Assembly (NCBI RefSeq): GCF_001729765.1
Contig: NZ_CP017181.1
Coordinates: forward strand, 4,650,001-4,714,000
Direction of reading: 5' to 3'
Length of the DNA: 64,000 nucleotides
From: Enterobacter kobei
GTDB lineage: Bacteria; Pseudomonadota; Gammaproteobacteria; Enterobacterales; Enterobacteriaceae
Positions within the stretch are counted from its first letter, which is position 1. Every line of letters begins with the position of its first letter. Below the pieces are notes generated by a model. The model was not told the DNA's origin, ran no database searches, and saw nothing but the letters and a program-made list of their open reading frames with translations. The position numbers and the translations under genes are program-made. Positions 40,808-50,881 of this stretch are shown here, in pieces.

Positions 40808-42352
40808 TTATCCTGCCAGGAAGAAACGGAAGGCGGGGTTGTGGGTTTCGTCGTGACACTCATAGCCCAGTTCGTTCAGCCGTGTTTCAAAATCCGGCTC
40901 GTGCTCACCCAGTTCAAACGCCGCCAGCACGCGGCCGTAGTCGGTGCCGTGGCTACGGTAATGGAACAGGGAGATGTTCCAGTGCGTGCCCAGCGTGTGC
41001 AGGAATTTGAGCAACGCGCCCGGTGATTCCGGGAATTCGAAGCTGAACAGGCGTTCCCTGAGCGGCTTCGAGGGACGCCCGCCGACCATATAGCGCACGT
41101 GCAGCTTCGCCATTTCGTCGTCTGAAAGGTCCACCACGCTGTAACCACCGTCATGCAGGAGGTTAAGGATCTCTTTACGCTCCTCGACGCCACGGCTCAG
41201 ACGCACGCCGACGAAAATGCAGGCATCTTTGGCATCGGCGAAACGGTAGTTGAACTCCGTCACCGAACGACCGCCCAGCAGCTGGCAGAACTTCAGGAAG
41301 CTCCCCTTCTCTTCCGGAATAGTCACCGCCAGCAATGCTTCACGCTGTTCACCCAGCTCGCAGCGCTCGGACACGTAGCGCAGGCCGTGGAAGTTCACGT
41401 TGGCGCCGGAAAGCACATGCGCCAGGCGCTCGCCGCGGATGTTGTGCTGCGCGATGTATTTTTTCATCCCCGCCAGGGCCAGCGCGCCGGACGGCTCCGC
41501 GACCGCACGCACATCCTCAAACAGATCTTTCATTGCCGCGCAGATAGCATCGCTATCAACCGTGACGATATCGTCGAGGTATTCCTGGCAGAGACGGAAG
41601 GTTTCATCGCCAATGCGTTTTACCGCCACGCCCTCGGCAAACAGACCAACGCGCGGCAGATCCACCGGATGCCCGGCATCCAGCGCCGCTTTCAGGCAGG
41701 CAGAGTCCTCAGCTTCAACAGCGATGACTTTAATCTGCGGCATCAGCTGTTTAATCAGCACGGCCACACCCGCCGCTAACCCGCCGCCGCCCACCGGAAC
41801 GAAGACGCGGTCGAGATGGGCATCCTGCTGCAGCAGTTCAAGCGCCAGCGTGCCTTGTCCGGCAATGACCATCGGGTGATCGAACGGCGGCACCCAGGTG
41901 AAGCCCTGCTGCTGCGCCAGCTCAATGGCTTTGGCTTTAGCTTCGTCAAAATTGGCGCCGTGGAGCAGCACTTCCCCGCCGAAACCGCGTACCGCGTCGA
42001 CTTTGATGTCAGCGGTAGCAACCGGCATCACGATTAGCGCTTTCAACCCCAGACGAGCAGACGAGAACGCCACGCCCTGCGCATGGTTGCCCGCCGAGGC
42101 GGTAATGACGCCGCGCGCTTTTTGCTCATCGGTCAGTCCGGCCATCATCGCGTAGGCGCCGCGCAGCTTGAAGCTGTGCACCGGCTGGCGGTCTTCGCGC
42201 TTCACCAGGATCACGTTATCGAGGCGCGAAGAGAGTTTTTCCATTTTCTGAAGCGGCGTGACCTGCACGGCTTCATAGACCGGTGCACGTAGCACCGCTC
42301 TCAGATATTCCGCCCCCTCGGGGGCGGCGGATAAGGGTTGTGACTCGGCCAT
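40808..42352 (-). CDS. ilvA: Threonine dehydratase, biosynthetic
   Basis: Turns threonine into 2-oxobutanoate, the first step to isoleucine. From the second of two adjacent ATGs it has 514 residues, the E. coli length. The PLP lysine is Lys62 in HSFKLRG, the glycine loop is GGGGLAAG, and two ACT-like regulatory domains (about 330-410 and 430-510) bind isoleucine and valine. It is the last gene of the operon and begins two bases downstream of the ilvD stop. Confidence 0.98.
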   Translation of the reverse strand: MAESQPLSAAPEGAEYLRAVLRAPVYEAVQVTPLQKMEKLSSRLDNVILVKREDRQPVHSFKLRGAYAMMAGLTDEQKARGVITASAGNHAQGVAFSSARLGLKALIVMPVATADIKVDAVRGFGGEVLLHGANFDEAKAKAIELAQQQGFTWVPPFDHPMVIAGQGTLALELLQQDAHLDRVFVPVGGGGLAAGVAVLIKQLMPQIKVIAVEAEDSACLKAALDAGHPVDLPRVGLFAEGVAVKRIGDETFRLCQEYLDDIVTVDSDAICAAMKDLFEDVRAVAEPSGALALAGMKKYIAQHNIRGERLAHVLSGANVNFHGLRYVSERCELGEQREALLAVTIPEEKGSFLKFCQLLGGRSVTEFNYRFADAKDACIFVGVRLSRGVEERKEILNLLHDGGYSVVDLSDDEMAKLHVRYMVGGRPSKPLRERLFSFEFPESPGALLKFLHTLGTHWNISLFHYRSHGTDYGRVLAAFELGEHEPDFETRLNELGYECHDETHNPAFRFFLAG

Positions 42353-42354
42353 CA

Positions 42355-44205
42355 TTAGCCCCCAAGTTTCGATTTATCGCGCACCGCGCCTTTATCTGCA
42401 CTGGTGGCAAGGCTCGCGTATGCGCGCAGGGCGAAGGAGACTTCACGCTGACGATCTTTCGGCGTCCAGGCTTTATCGCCGCGCGCTTCTTGTGCCTCAC
42501 GACGGGCCGCAATTTCCTGGTCGCTCAGCTTCAGTTGAATGCCGCGATTCGGGATATCGATTTCGATCAGGTCACCGTCTTCAATGATGGCGATGTTGCC
42601 GCCGCTTGCCGCTTCCGGTGAAACGTGGCCGATGGAGAGCCCGGACGTACCGCCGGAGAAACGACCGTCGGTGATCAGCGCACAGGCTTTGCCGAGACCC
42701 ATGGATTTCAGGAAGGTGGTTGGGTAGAGCATTTCCTGCATGCCCGGCCCGCCTTTCGGCCCTTCATAGCGAATAACAACCACGTCGCCTTCTACCACTT
42801 TGCCACCGAGGATGGCGTCCACCGCTTCATCCTGGCTTTCGTACACTTTCGCCGGGCCGGTGAATTTAAGGATGCTGTCGTCCACGCCTGCCGTTTTCAC
42901 GATGCAGCCGTTTTCCGCGAAGTTACCGTACAGCACGGCCAGACCGCCGTCCTTGCTGTAGGCGTGCTCCAGCGAACGGATGCAGCCTTCGGCGCGATCG
43001 TCATCCAGGGAATCCCAGCGGCAATCCTGCGAGAACGCCTGCGTGGTACGGATCCCGGCGGGACCGGCGCGGAACATCGTTTTCACCGCGTCGTCTCTGG
43101 TCAGCATCACGTCGTATTGGTCCAGCGACTCTGGCAGCGTCAGGCCGAGCACGTTTTTCACGTCGCGGTTCAGCAGCCCGGCGCGATCCAGCTCGCCCAG
43201 GATACCGATTACGCCACCGGCACGGTGAACATCTTCCATATGGTATTTCTGGGTGCTTGGCGCAACTTTACACAGCTGCGGCACTTTACGGGACAGCTTG
43301 TCGATATCACTCATGGTGAAGTCGATTTCGGCTTCCTGCGCGGCGGCCAGCAGGTGCAGAACGGTATTGGTGGAACCGCCCATGGCGATATCCAGCGTCA
43401 TCGCATTTTCAAACGCCGCTTTGCTGGCGATGTTACGCGGCAGTGCACTGGCATCATCCTGTTCGTAGTAGCGTTTGGTGAGCTCAACGATGCGTTTACC
43501 GGCGTTGAGGAACAGCTGTTTACGATCGGCGTGTGTCGCCAGCAGCGAGCCGTTACCCGGCTGCGACAGGCCCAGCGCTTCGGTCAGACAGTTCATGGAG
43601 TTGGCGGTGAACATCCCGGAACAGGAGCCGCAGGTCGGACACGCGGAGCGTTCAACCTGGTCGCTCTGCTCGTCAGACACTTTCGGATCCGCGCCCTGGA
43701 TCATCGCATCGACCAGGTCGAGCTTGATGATTTTGTCGGACAGCTTGGTTTTACCGGCTTCCATTGGGCCGCCGGAGACGAAGATCACCGGAATGTTCAG
43801 GCGCAGGGAGGCCATCAGCATCCCCGGGGTGATTTTATCGCAGTTGGAGATACAGACCATTGCATCGGCGCAGTGGGCGTTGACCATGTACTCAACCGAG
43901 TCGGCGATCAGCTCACGCGACGGCAGTGAATAGAGCATGCCCCCGTGGCCCATTGCGATACCGTCATCCACCGCGATGGTGTTGAACTCTTTCGCCACAC
44001 CGCCGGAAGCTTCGATTTGCTCGGCAACCAGTTTACCGAGGTCGCGCAGATGCACATGGCCTGGCACAAACTGGGTGAAGGAGTTCACCACGGCGATAAT
44101 TGGCTTGCCGAAATCGGCGTCGGTCATCCCGGTGGCGCGCCACAGTGCGCGGGCACCCGCCATGTTACGGCCGTGGGTGGTGGTGGCTGAACGATACTTA
44201 GGCAT
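42355..44205 (-). CDS. ilvD: Dihydroxy-acid dehydratase
   Basis: A 616-residue iron-sulfur enzyme that dehydrates dihydroxy acids to 2-oxo acids for valine and isoleucine. The cluster ligands are in the [11 protein letters not shown] segment and the [16 protein letters not shown] segment. It lies 60 bases after ilvE, with a hairpin in between. Confidence 0.98.
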   Translation of the reverse strand: MPKYRSATTTHGRNMAGARALWRATGMTDADFGKPIIAVVNSFTQFVPGHVHLRDLGKLVAEQIEASGGVAKEFNTIAVDDGIAMGHGGMLYSLPSRELIADSVEYMVNAHCADAMVCISNCDKITPGMLMASLRLNIPVIFVSGGPMEAGKTKLSDKIIKLDLVDAMIQGADPKVSDEQSDQVERSACPTCGSCSGMFTANSMNCLTEALGLSQPGNGSLLATHADRKQLFLNAGKRIVELTKRYYEQDDASALPRNIASKAAFENAMTLDIAMGGSTNTVLHLLAAAQEAEIDFTMSDIDKLSRKVPQLCKVAPSTQKYHMEDVHRAGGVIGILGELDRAGLLNRDVKNVLGLTLPESLDQYDVMLTRDDAVKTMFRAGPAGIRTTQAFSQDCRWDSLDDDRAEGCIRSLEHAYSKDGGLAVLYGNFAENGCIVKTAGVDDSILKFTGPAKVYESQDEAVDAILGGKVVEGDVVVIRYEGPKGGPGMQEMLYPTTFLKSMGLGKACALITDGRFSGGTSGLSIGHVSPEAASGGNIAIIEDGDLIEIDIPNRGIQLKLSDQEIAARREAQEARGDKAWTPKDRQREVSFALRAYASLATSADKGAVRDKSKLGG

Positions 44206-44235
44206 GCTTTATTTACTCCCGTCTGACTATTCAAT

Positions 44236-44255
44236 GGGACGGTGCGTGCCGTCCC
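44236..44255 (-). repeat. Hairpin between ilvE and ilvD
   Basis: GGGACGG, six bases, CCGTCCC. No T run, so it is more likely a processing or stabilising stem within the ilvGMEDA mRNA than a terminator. Confidence 0.5.
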
Positions 44256-44265
44256 AAATTTATAT

Positions 44266-45195
44266 TTAGTGATTAACCTGATCCAACCAGCCGTATTTAT
44301 CTTCTGTTTCGCCAGTAAAGAGGCCAAAGAAGGCTTGCTGGATGCGTTTGGTGACCGGGCCACAGCGGCCTTCGCCGACCTGAATACCGTCTACGCTACG
44401 AACCGGCGTGATTTCAGCCGCCGTACCGGACATGAACACTTCATCAGCCAGATACAGGGATTCGCGAGACAGCACCTGCTCGCGCACTTCGATACCCAGG
44501 TCTTTCGCCAGCTTGATGATGGCGTCACGGGTAATACCCGGCAGCGCGGAAGATGTGAATGGCGGCGTGAACAGGATGCCATCTTTCACTTCAAACAGGT
44601 TTTCACCTGCGCCTTCCGAGATGTAGCCATTCACGTCCAGCGCGATACCTTCCTGATAGCCGTGACGGCGCGCTTCGCTACCGACCAGCAGAGAGGAAAG
44701 GTAGTTACCGCCCGCTTTAGCAGCGGTCGGGATGGTGTTTGGCGCCACGCGGTTCCAGGAAGAAACCATTGCGTCGATCCCCTGCTCCAGGGCTTCTGCT
44801 CCGAGGTAAGCCCCCCACGGGAACGCGGCAATGATCACATCGGTGTTGTAACCGGCTGGCGGGTTCACGCCCATACCGACATCACCCACGAAGACCAGTG
44901 GACGAATGTAGGCGCTGGTAAGGTTATTCTTGCGAATGACTTCGCGGCAGGCTTCCATCAGCTCATCAACGCTCTGTGAAACCGGGAAACGATAAATTTT
45001 GGCTGAATCATGCAGACGCTGCATGTGTTCGCGATGGCGGAACACCACTGGCCCTTTGTGAGAATCGTAGCAACGGATACCTTCAAAGACGGAGGTGCCG
45101 TAGTGCAGCGCGTGGGACATGACGTGGACCTTCGCGTCCTCCCAGCGAACCATCTCACCATTGAACCAAATGTAATCAGCTTTTTTTGTCGTCAT
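44266..45195 (-). CDS. ilvE: Branched-chain amino-acid aminotransferase
   Basis: A 309-residue fold type IV PLP enzyme that transaminates the 2-oxo acids to valine, leucine and isoleucine. The PLP lysine is Lys160 in PTAAKAGGNY; EGAGENLFEV follows. The gene begins 18 bases after ilvM. Confidence 0.98.
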   Translation of the reverse strand: MTTKKADYIWFNGEMVRWEDAKVHVMSHALHYGTSVFEGIRCYDSHKGPVVFRHREHMQRLHDSAKIYRFPVSQSVDELMEACREVIRKNNLTSAYIRPLVFVGDVGMGVNPPAGYNTDVIIAAFPWGAYLGAEALEQGIDAMVSSWNRVAPNTIPTAAKAGGNYLSSLLVGSEARRHGYQEGIALDVNGYISEGAGENLFEVKDGILFTPPFTSSALPGITRDAIIKLAKDLGIEVREQVLSRESLYLADEVFMSGTAAEITPVRSVDGIQVGEGRCGPVTKRIQQAFFGLFTGETEDKYGWLDQVNH

Positions 45196-45213
45196 TTTTT
45201 CGTCCTGTCACGC

Positions 45214-45477
45214 TTAAGCGCGGATTTGTTGTGATGTGGTTGTGCTCTGGCAGATGGCAACATGGGCAACGTCTACCAGTTTTGATAACTGACTAAACAG
45301 TAAGTCGACCGGCCGCGGGCTGGCAACGGTTAATTCGATACTGATGTTCTGCGCGTCGGTGGCCGTCTCCATATTCATAGAGCAAATCTGAAAACCACGA
45401 TGACGGACCACACGCAAAACGCGTTCCAAGGTTTCCGGGTTGAAGCGAGCCTGCACGGCGACCTGATGTTGCATCAT
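45214..45477 (-). CDS. ilvM: Acetolactate synthase II small subunit
   Basis: An 87-residue ACT-domain subunit that activates IlvG. The N-terminus [29 protein letters not shown] is typical. Its ATG overlaps the ilvG stop by four bases, so translation is coupled. Confidence 0.97.
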   Translation of the reverse strand: MMQHQVAVQARFNPETLERVLRVVRHRGFQICSMNMETATDAQNISIELTVASPRPVDLLFSQLSKLVDVAHVAICQSTTTSQQIRA

Positions 45478-47120
45478 GATAATTTCTCCAGCATTTGTGA
45501 GTTACTGGCACCGGGCGGTACCAATGGCCAGACGTTCTCAAGCTCGTCGATTGAGACATGAAGCAGGTACGGCCCTTCGCTTGACAGCATGGTGTCGAGT
45601 GCCGCTTCAACCTGGTCTTTACGGGTGATGTGCTGGCCAGGAATGCCGAAGGCGCTGGCCAGGGTGAGGAAATCGGGGTTATCGGTCAGGGTGGTTTCGC
45701 TGTAACGCTCCTGGAAGAACAGCTGTTGCCACTGGCGAACCATCCCTAAACGCTGATTATCCAGCAACACGATTTTCAGCGGCAACTGCTTGCGCTTAAC
45801 GGTTCCCAGCTCCTGAACGTTCATCATGAAGGAGCCGTCACCGGAGATACAGATAACCGTATCGTTCGGGCGAGCCACCTGCGCACCCACGGCGGCAGGC
45901 AGGCCAAAGCCCATGGTGCCTAAGCCGCTGGAGGTGATGAAGTTTTCCGGACGGGTGTAGGTCATGTGCTGGGCTGACCACATCTGGTGCTGGCCTACGT
46001 CGGTGGTGACGACGCTATCAGCCGGTTTACGGTCAGACAACTGTTTCAGCAGCAGCGGCGCGTAGATGGCATCGCCAGGATGGTCGTAACGCCAGGCGTG
46101 TTCGGCGCGCATCTCTGCGGCGTGCTGGCGCCACGCGCTGATATCCAGTGGCTGCGCCAGTGCAGGTAACAGCGTATTGAGATCGCCCTGCAGCGCGACG
46201 TGCGCCTGACGCAGTTTGTTCATCTCCGCCGGGTCGATATCCATATGGATAACTTTGGCATTTGGCGCGAAGGTATTCAGTTTGCCGGTAACGCGGTCGT
46301 CAAAACGCGCACCCACGGTGATGAGCAGATCGCACTCTTGCACCGCCAGGTTTGCGGCTTTAGTGCCGTGCATCCCCAGCATGCCGAGATAGTATGGGTC
46401 GTCTGCATCAACCGCACCAAGACCTTTCAACGTGCAGGTGGCAGGCATTTGCGTTACCGCGATAAATTCACGCAGGGCAGGCACGGCCTGCGCCATGCCG
46501 ACACCCCCGCCGACGTACAGCATCGGCTGTTTCGCCTGCGCCAACATCTGGCGCGCCTCTTCAACCTCTGCATGCGGGAACGCATCGTCGCTTTCCACGG
46601 TGGAGAAGTGCGGTTCCAGTTCGCCGAGTGCAACCTGGATATCTTTCGGGATATCCACCAGAACGGGGCCAGGGCGGCCCGAGCTCGCTACTTCGAACGC
46701 TTCGGCCATTACGCGCGGCAGCTCATCCAGAGACTGGACAAGGAAGCTGTGCTTGGTGCAGGCCAGCGATAAACCAAGTACGTCCACTTCCTGGAAAGCA
46801 TCGGTACCGATAAACGGGGAAGCCACCTGACCGGTGATCGCCACGACGGGCACGGAATCGAGCAGTGCATCAGCCAGGCCGGTAATCAGGTTCGTTGCGC
46901 CCGGACCTGACGTTGCCATGCACACGCCAGTTTTACCCGTCGCGCGGGCATAGCCGATAGCGGCCATTGCTGCCCCCTGCTCGTGTCGGCACAAGAGATG
47001 TTCCACGCCGCCGTCATACAGTGCATCGTAAATCGGCATGATCGCGCCACCCGGATAACCGAATACGGTCTCGACTCCCTGCGCGCGCAACGCATGTACA
47101 ACCCATTGTGCCCCATTCAT
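45474..47120 (-). CDS. ilvG: Acetolactate synthase II large subunit, intact
   Basis: A 548-residue ThDP enzyme, full length and without a frameshift (the K-12 copy is broken). Catalytic Glu47 in CRHEQGAAM, the FAD/ThDP fold in [14 protein letters not shown], and the C-terminal SQMLEKL are seen. It makes acetolactate and acetohydroxybutyrate and in E. coli is resistant to valine inhibition. It lies in the ilvLXGMEDA operon. Confidence 0.98.
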   Translation of the reverse strand: MNGAQWVVHALRAQGVETVFGYPGGAIMPIYDALYDGGVEHLLCRHEQGAAMAAIGYARATGKTGVCMATSGPGATNLITGLADALLDSVPVVAITGQVASPFIGTDAFQEVDVLGLSLACTKHSFLVQSLDELPRVMAEAFEVASSGRPGPVLVDIPKDIQVALGELEPHFSTVESDDAFPHAEVEEARQMLAQAKQPMLYVGGGVGMAQAVPALREFIAVTQMPATCTLKGLGAVDADDPYYLGMLGMHGTKAANLAVQECDLLITVGARFDDRVTGKLNTFAPNAKVIHMDIDPAEMNKLRQAHVALQGDLNTLLPALAQPLDISAWRQHAAEMRAEHAWRYDHPGDAIYAPLLLKQLSDRKPADSVVTTDVGQHQMWSAQHMTYTRPENFITSSGLGTMGFGLPAAVGAQVARPNDTVICISGDGSFMMNVQELGTVKRKQLPLKIVLLDNQRLGMVRQWQQLFFQERYSETTLTDNPDFLTLASAFGIPGQHITRKDQVEAALDTMLSSEGPYLLHVSIDELENVWPLVPPGASNSQMLEKLS

Positions 47121-47122
47121 AG

Positions 47123-47173
47123 TTAGTTCCCCGTCATAAATCTGGAGAAACAGAATTTTATGCTAGTCGTCAT
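47123..47173 (-). CDS. ilvX: IlvX, 16-residue peptide upstream of ilvG
   Basis: A 16-codon ORF with a clear GGAGCAGG ribosome site and the sequence [16 protein letters not shown], which shares most residues with E. coli IlvX (SxKFCFSRFxTGN core). Two bases after its stop (TAACT) is the ilvG ATG. It is conserved at the amino-acid level. Function not established. Confidence 0.85.
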   Translation of the reverse strand: MTTSIKFCFSRFMTGN

Positions 47174-47201
47174 GTCCTGCTCCTCGTTTACGTTTTTTAG
47201 T

Positions 47202-47236
47202 CATAAAAAAACCCCCGGACCTTTCGGTGCGGGGGT
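47202..47236 (-). terminator. ilv attenuator terminator
   Basis: Minus-strand CCCCCGCACC, loop GAAA, GGTCCGGGGG and a run of T, placed between ilvL and ilvX, so it stops transcription unless the leader ribosome stalls. Confidence 0.93.
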
Positions 47237-47259
47237 CTTAGTTCGTTAAGGCTTGATTT

Positions 47260-47358
47260 CTAAGCCTTTCCTCGTCCAAGTGCAGCCCCGCACGGTGGGA
47301 TAATAATCACCACCACGCTAATCACGACCAGGCTAATCACTCGTAGAAGGGCTGTCAT
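47260..47358 (-). CDS. ilvL: IlvL leader peptide
   Basis: A 32-residue attenuation peptide, identical to the E. coli sequence as I recall it. It holds 4 Leu, 6 Val and 5 Ile codons, almost half of the total, including VVV and III runs near residues 15-20. Ribosome stalling at these codons when charged tRNA is low blocks the attenuator at 47202-47236. The ORF is too short for normal gene finding. Confidence 0.96.
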   Translation of the reverse strand: MTALLRVISLVVISVVVIIIPPCGAALGRGKA

Positions 47359-47699
47359 TTTCAGTTCTTTTTGCATCTTGTTCGAAGGAATACCTAAAGA
47401 GGTATCACAGTTTTTAAATCAAACACAAGATTTATTTATGACGCATTTGGTTAGGCCGCGAATCATATTTCTTAAAATCGTTGTTTTATATGGGGAAATT
47501 GAAGAATGAATATTTTTCATATTTTTACGACGGCGCTAACCATCAAAACGGCGCTTTTTACCTTCTGCGAGAAGTCTTCCACGGGTATGTAATGATTTCA
47601 GTGTGCGCTTAAAATCTCTGAATAAGAGCCGTAAATACACAAAATGACGCTAAACAGACAAAAGAGGCACTGGCATAGTCGTACCAGGAGGTAGTGCAA
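47359..47699. promoter_or_regulatory. ilvL and yifB divergent promoter region
   Basis: A 341-base AT-rich gap without a gene. It must hold the ilvL promoter on the minus strand and that of yifB on the plus strand. A -35/-10 pair was not clear enough to place. The T- and A-rich stretches near 47410-47540 fit an UP element and IHF or Lrp control known for ilvGMEDA. Confidence 0.5.
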
Positions 47700-49220
47700 A
47701 TGTCACTGTCAGTTGTTTATACGCGTGCGGCTCTCGGGGTGAAGGCACCGCTTATTTCTGTAGAGGTTCATCTGAGTAATGGGCTACCCGGGCTCACGCT
47801 CGTCGGGCTACCTGAAACGACGGTTAAAGAAGCCCGGGATCGCGTTCGCAGCGCAATAATAAATAGCGGTTATACCTTCCCCGCAAAGAAGATCACCATC
47901 AACCTGGCTCCCGCCGATCTGCCCAAAGAGGGAGGACGATATGATTTACCTATCGCGATTGCGCTTCTCGCAGCCTCTGAGCAGCTTAATACGACCAGGC
48001 TAGGCTCGTACGAGTTTGTGGGAGAACTCGCGCTCACAGGCGCGTTAAGGGGCGTTCCCGGTGCGATATCGGGCGCGCTGGAAGCTATACGTGCAGGACG
48101 GCAAATCATTGTCGCGAATGAAAATGCATCAGAAGTGAGTCTTATCGCCGAGAAGGGGTGTCTTGTCGCAGGGCATTTACAGGAAGTTTGCGCCTGGCTG
48201 GAAGGGCGCCATGAACTGTCCGAGCCGGAAGAGTGTGACAATGTTATAGCCGATACCCCAGAGGATCTCAGCGAGATTATGGGACAGGAGCAAGGGAAAC
48301 GGGCGCTGGAGATTACGGCCGCAGGTGGACACAATCTTCTTTTGATCGGCCCGCCTGGTACGGGTAAAACGATGCTGGCGAGCAGGCTGAGTGGCTTGCT
48401 GCCACCGCTCAATAATCATGAAGCGCTGGAAAGTGCCGCCATTTATAGCCTTATCAGTTCTACCTCGTTGCAAAAACAGTGGCGCCGTCGCCCTTTTCGT
48501 TCACCTCATCATAGCGCTTCACTGACGGCGATGGTCGGCGGTGGGTCTATTCCCGGGCCGGGTGAAATATCACTGGCGCACAATGGCATTCTGTTTCTCG
48601 ACGAGCTGCCTGAGTTTGAGCGCCGCGTCCTGGATGCCCTGAGAGAACCCATTGAATCTGGAGAGATACACATCTCACGCACGCGAGCCAAAATAAGCTA
48701 TCCCGCGCAGTTTCAGCTGGTCGCTGCGATGAATCCCAGCCCTACGGGTCATTATCAGGGCAACCATAACCGCTGTACGCCTGAGCAGACGTTGCGCTAT
48801 CTGGGAAAGTTATCCGGCCCGTTTCTCGACCGTTTCGATTTATCCCTCGAAATCCCCCTTCCCCCGCCGGGCCTGCTCAGGCAAAAAGGCATCACGGGTG
48901 AAAGCTCAGCAGATGTACGCGAGCGGGTCATTGCTGCCCAGACGCGACAATATGCCCGTCAGAACAGGCTGAATGCACGGCTGGATAATGCCGGGCTCCG
49001 GCAGTTTTGTTCTCTTAACATAGAGGATGCGGTTTGGCTGGAGGAAACCTTGACGCGTTTTGGTCTTTCTATACGCGCGTGGCAGCGTTTGCTGAAAGTG
49101 GCCAGAACCATTGCTGACGTGGAGGGTTGTAGTGACATTCAGAGGAAACACTTGCAGGAGGCGCTGAGCTACCGCGCTATCGATCGTTTGCTGCTCCATC
49201 TGCAGAAGTTGCTGGCGTAA
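47700..49220 (+). CDS. yifB: YifB (ComM), AAA+ Mg-chelatase-like helicase
   Basis: A 506-residue AAA+ ATPase of the Mg-chelatase family; the homologue ComM drives branch migration in natural transformation. The N-terminal Lon-like domain (about 20-180) precedes the ATPase with Walker A GPPGTGKT near 219-226 and GILFLDELPEFERR (Walker B). The start ATG at 47700 with AGGAGGT upstream is preferred over a codon two positions earlier. Substitutions against E. coli are more numerous than in its neighbours, mostly around residues 140-185. Confidence 0.96.
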   Translation: MSLSVVYTRAALGVKAPLISVEVHLSNGLPGLTLVGLPETTVKEARDRVRSAIINSGYTFPAKKITINLAPADLPKEGGRYDLPIAIALLAASEQLNTTRLGSYEFVGELALTGALRGVPGAISGALEAIRAGRQIIVANENASEVSLIAEKGCLVAGHLQEVCAWLEGRHELSEPEECDNVIADTPEDLSEIMGQEQGKRALEITAAGGHNLLLIGPPGTGKTMLASRLSGLLPPLNNHEALESAAIYSLISSTSLQKQWRRRPFRSPHHSASLTAMVGGGSIPGPGEISLAHNGILFLDELPEFERRVLDALREPIESGEIHISRTRAKISYPAQFQLVAAMNPSPTGHYQGNHNRCTPEQTLRYLGKLSGPFLDRFDLSLEIPLPPPGLLRQKGITGESSADVRERVIAAQTRQYARQNRLNARLDNAGLRQFCSLNIEDAVWLEETLTRFGLSIRAWQRLLKVARTIADVEGCSDIQRKHLQEALSYRAIDRLLLHLQKLLA

Positions 49221-49243
49221 AAAAGGGGCCGTAGCCCCTTCTC
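49219..49243. terminator. Bidirectional terminator between yifB and maoP
   Basis: AAGGGGC, loop CGTA, GCCCCTT with T-rich flanks in both directions (TTCTC on plus, TTTTTTAC on minus). Confidence 0.8.
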
Positions 49244-49249
49244 ATCATC

Positions 49250-49588
49250 TTAGTCATCAGACTCAGTGTAGTCTTCTGCGCCTTCCATCTGCGGCTTACC
49301 GCCGGAGAGCGTATGGAAGCGTTTTGGACGCTTAATGCGCGCCATGTACTTGATCCATACACGTTCTGCTTCAGACTGTGGCTCACGCTCGCCACGGCAC
49401 ACTAAGACAAACTGCTTTTCATCTTCAGTTGCGGGCTCACGCTTACCCAGATCCAGCTCGTTGAAGGCATAACCATGACGCTCAAGCAGCTGCGCCTCTT
49501 TGATGGTGAAATCGCCGTGACGAGAGAACCCGCGCGGATAATGTTTATTGTCGAAAAAACGATTAGTCGTCGTAAAGCTTTCCGCCAT
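49250..49588 (-). CDS. maoP: MaoP (YifE), Ori macrodomain organiser
   Basis: A 112-residue protein of the DUF413 family, same length as E. coli YifE. In E. coli MaoP, with the site maoS, keeps the Ori macrodomain organised. The N-terminus [27 protein letters not shown] and the acidic end EDYTESDD are typical. It is divergent from hdfR, with maoS in between. Confidence 0.95.
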   Translation of the reverse strand: MAESFTTTNRFFDNKHYPRGFSRHGDFTIKEAQLLERHGYAFNELDLGKREPATEDEKQFVLVCRGEREPQSEAERVWIKYMARIKRPKRFHTLSGGKPQMEGAEDYTESDD

Positions 49589-49622
49589 CCTACACGCTCC
49601 TAATTCTTTGGCCGAGCTATTT

Positions 49623-49639
49623 ATGGCGCGGAGTATTAG
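49623..49639 (-). other. maoS, Ori-macrodomain site
   Basis: CTAATACTCCGCGCCAT on the minus strand, in the maoP-hdfR gap. It matches the 17-base maoS sequence of E. coli as I recall it, and lies in the same place. It acts in cis with MaoP. Confidence 0.75.
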
Positions 49640-49645
49640 TTACGC

Positions 49646-49674
49646 TTGACAGAGTGTAAAACAAAACATTTAAA
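49646..49674 (+). promoter_or_regulatory. hdfR promoter
   Basis: -35 TTGACA (49646-49651), 17-base spacer, -10 TTTAAA (49669-49674), 33 bases before the hdfR start; the spacer is A-rich. Confidence 0.6.
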
Positions 49675-49706
49675 TCATAACGACAAATTATTTTGCGGAG
49701 AAAGAT

Positions 49707-50528
49707 GTGGATACGGAATTGCTAAAAACTTTCCTCGAAGTGAGCAGAACACGCCACTTTGGGCGAGCAGCTGAAGCCCTTTACCTGACGCAGTCAGCGG
49801 TCAGTTTTCGTATTCGACAGCTGGAAAATCAACTGGGTGTGAATCTTTTTACCCGCCACCGCAACAACATACGTTTAACGCCTGCCGGTGAGAAACTGCT
49901 CCCCTATGCGGAAACGTTGATGAATACCTGGCAGGCAGCACGTAAAGAGGTTGCCCATACGTCGAGGCACAATGAGTTCTCGATAGGGGCCAGCGCGTCA
50001 CTGTGGGAATGTATGCTAAGTCAGTGGCTTACCCGGCTATATCGTTCTCATGAACATTTGCAATTTGAAGCCAGAATTGCGCAACGCCAGTCCCTGGTTA
50101 AGCAACTTCATGAGCGCCAGCTTGATCTTCTTATCACGACCGAAGCCCCCAAGATGGACGAATTTAGCAGCCAGATCGTAGGGCAGTTTGGTCTGGCACT
50201 TTATGCTTCTGAACCTTCAATGATGAAAGCCGATCTGACCTATTTGCGCCTGGAGTGGGGTCCTGATTTTCAGCAGCATGAGGCGGGATTGATAGCCCCA
50301 GATGATGTTCCACAGTTAACCACCAGTTCTGCCGAGATTGCCTGTCAGCAACTTCCCTTGTTGAAGGGTTGCACCTGGTTACCAGCCCGTTGGGCAGATA
50401 CTAAAGCGGGGCTACATACCGTGATAGATTCCACCACCATTTCGCGCCCGCTGTATGCGATTTGGCTGCAAAACAGCGATAAGCAGTCGCAGATAAAAGA
50501 TCTCTTAAAAATCAATATTATGGAATGA
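49707..50528 (+). CDS. hdfR: HdfR, LysR-type regulator
   Basis: A 273-residue LysR regulator (279 in E. coli) starting with GTG after GGAG. The winged HTH (1-60) reads [36 protein letters not shown]. In E. coli it represses flhDC and activates gltBD. It is a little shorter than E. coli in the middle (about residue 113) and at the end. Confidence 0.95.
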   Translation: MDTELLKTFLEVSRTRHFGRAAEALYLTQSAVSFRIRQLENQLGVNLFTRHRNNIRLTPAGEKLLPYAETLMNTWQAARKEVAHTSRHNEFSIGASASLWECMLSQWLTRLYRSHEHLQFEARIAQRQSLVKQLHERQLDLLITTEAPKMDEFSSQIVGQFGLALYASEPSMMKADLTYLRLEWGPDFQQHEAGLIAPDDVPQLTTSSAEIACQQLPLLKGCTWLPARWADTKAGLHTVIDSTTISRPLYAIWLQNSDKQSQIKDLLKINIME

Positions 50529-50585
50529 TGCATCAGCCAGCAGGGAAGCTGGCTGAAAATTCAGGTGTGCCGTTGTATTTCAGGC

Positions 50586-50616
50586 AAAAAAAAATCCTTT
50601 GCCGAAGCAAAGGATT
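50586..50616 (-). terminator. Terminator of the rRNA operon
   Basis: Minus-strand AATCCTTTGC, loop TTCG, GCAAAGGATT, then a long T run, right after tRNA-Trp and convergent to hdfR. Confidence 0.93.
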
Positions 50617-50621
50617 CGATA

Positions 50622-50697
50622 TGGCAGGGGCGGAGAGACTCGAACTCGCGACACCCGGTTTTGGAGACCGGTGCTCTACCAACTGAGCTACGCCCCT
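50622..50697 (-). tRNA. trpT: tRNA-Trp (anticodon CCA)
   Basis: A 76-base cloverleaf with encoded CCA end; anticodon CCA in TCTCCAAAA. Distal gene of the rRNA operon, as in E. coli rrnC. Confidence 0.97.
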
Positions 50698-50710
50698 AAA
50701 GTTTTTTGCC

Positions 50711-50739
50711 ATTAAGCCTGCCAGTGAGGCAGGCTTAAT
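50711..50739. repeat. Hairpin in the aspT-trpT spacer
   Basis: ATTAAGCCTGCC, loop AGTGA, GGCAGGCTTAAT. The T run is upstream on the minus strand, so it is not a terminator; a processing stem is more likely. Confidence 0.6.
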
Positions 50740-50750
50740 GTCTTAATAAG

Positions 50751-50827
50751 TGGCGGAACGGACGGGACTCGAACCCGCGACCCCCTGCGTGACAGGCAGG
50801 TATTCTAACCGACTGAACTACCGCTCC
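50751..50827 (-). tRNA. aspT: tRNA-Asp (anticodon GTC)
   Basis: A 77-base cloverleaf with CCA end and anticodon GTC, 54 bases after the 5S gene. Confidence 0.97.
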
Positions 50828-50881
50828 ACCGAAGACTGCTTGTAACCACCGGATTTATGCACCGGCTTACTACTTAATTTG

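Noticed and set aside
40790..40820. Degenerate REP between ilvY and ilvA
   Set aside because: Only part of a REP arm (GGGTTGCGCTCCGCTTA) is visible and it runs into the ilvA end; too weak to call.
42625..43929. 434-codon open frame antisense to ilvD
   Set aside because: It is the mirror of a highly biased GC-rich gene; the protein is His/Gln-rich and of no known family. The ilvD frame explains the sequence.
50711..50739. Hairpin in the aspT-trpT spacer as a terminator
   Set aside because: On the transcribed strand it is followed by A, not T, and trpT lies downstream.
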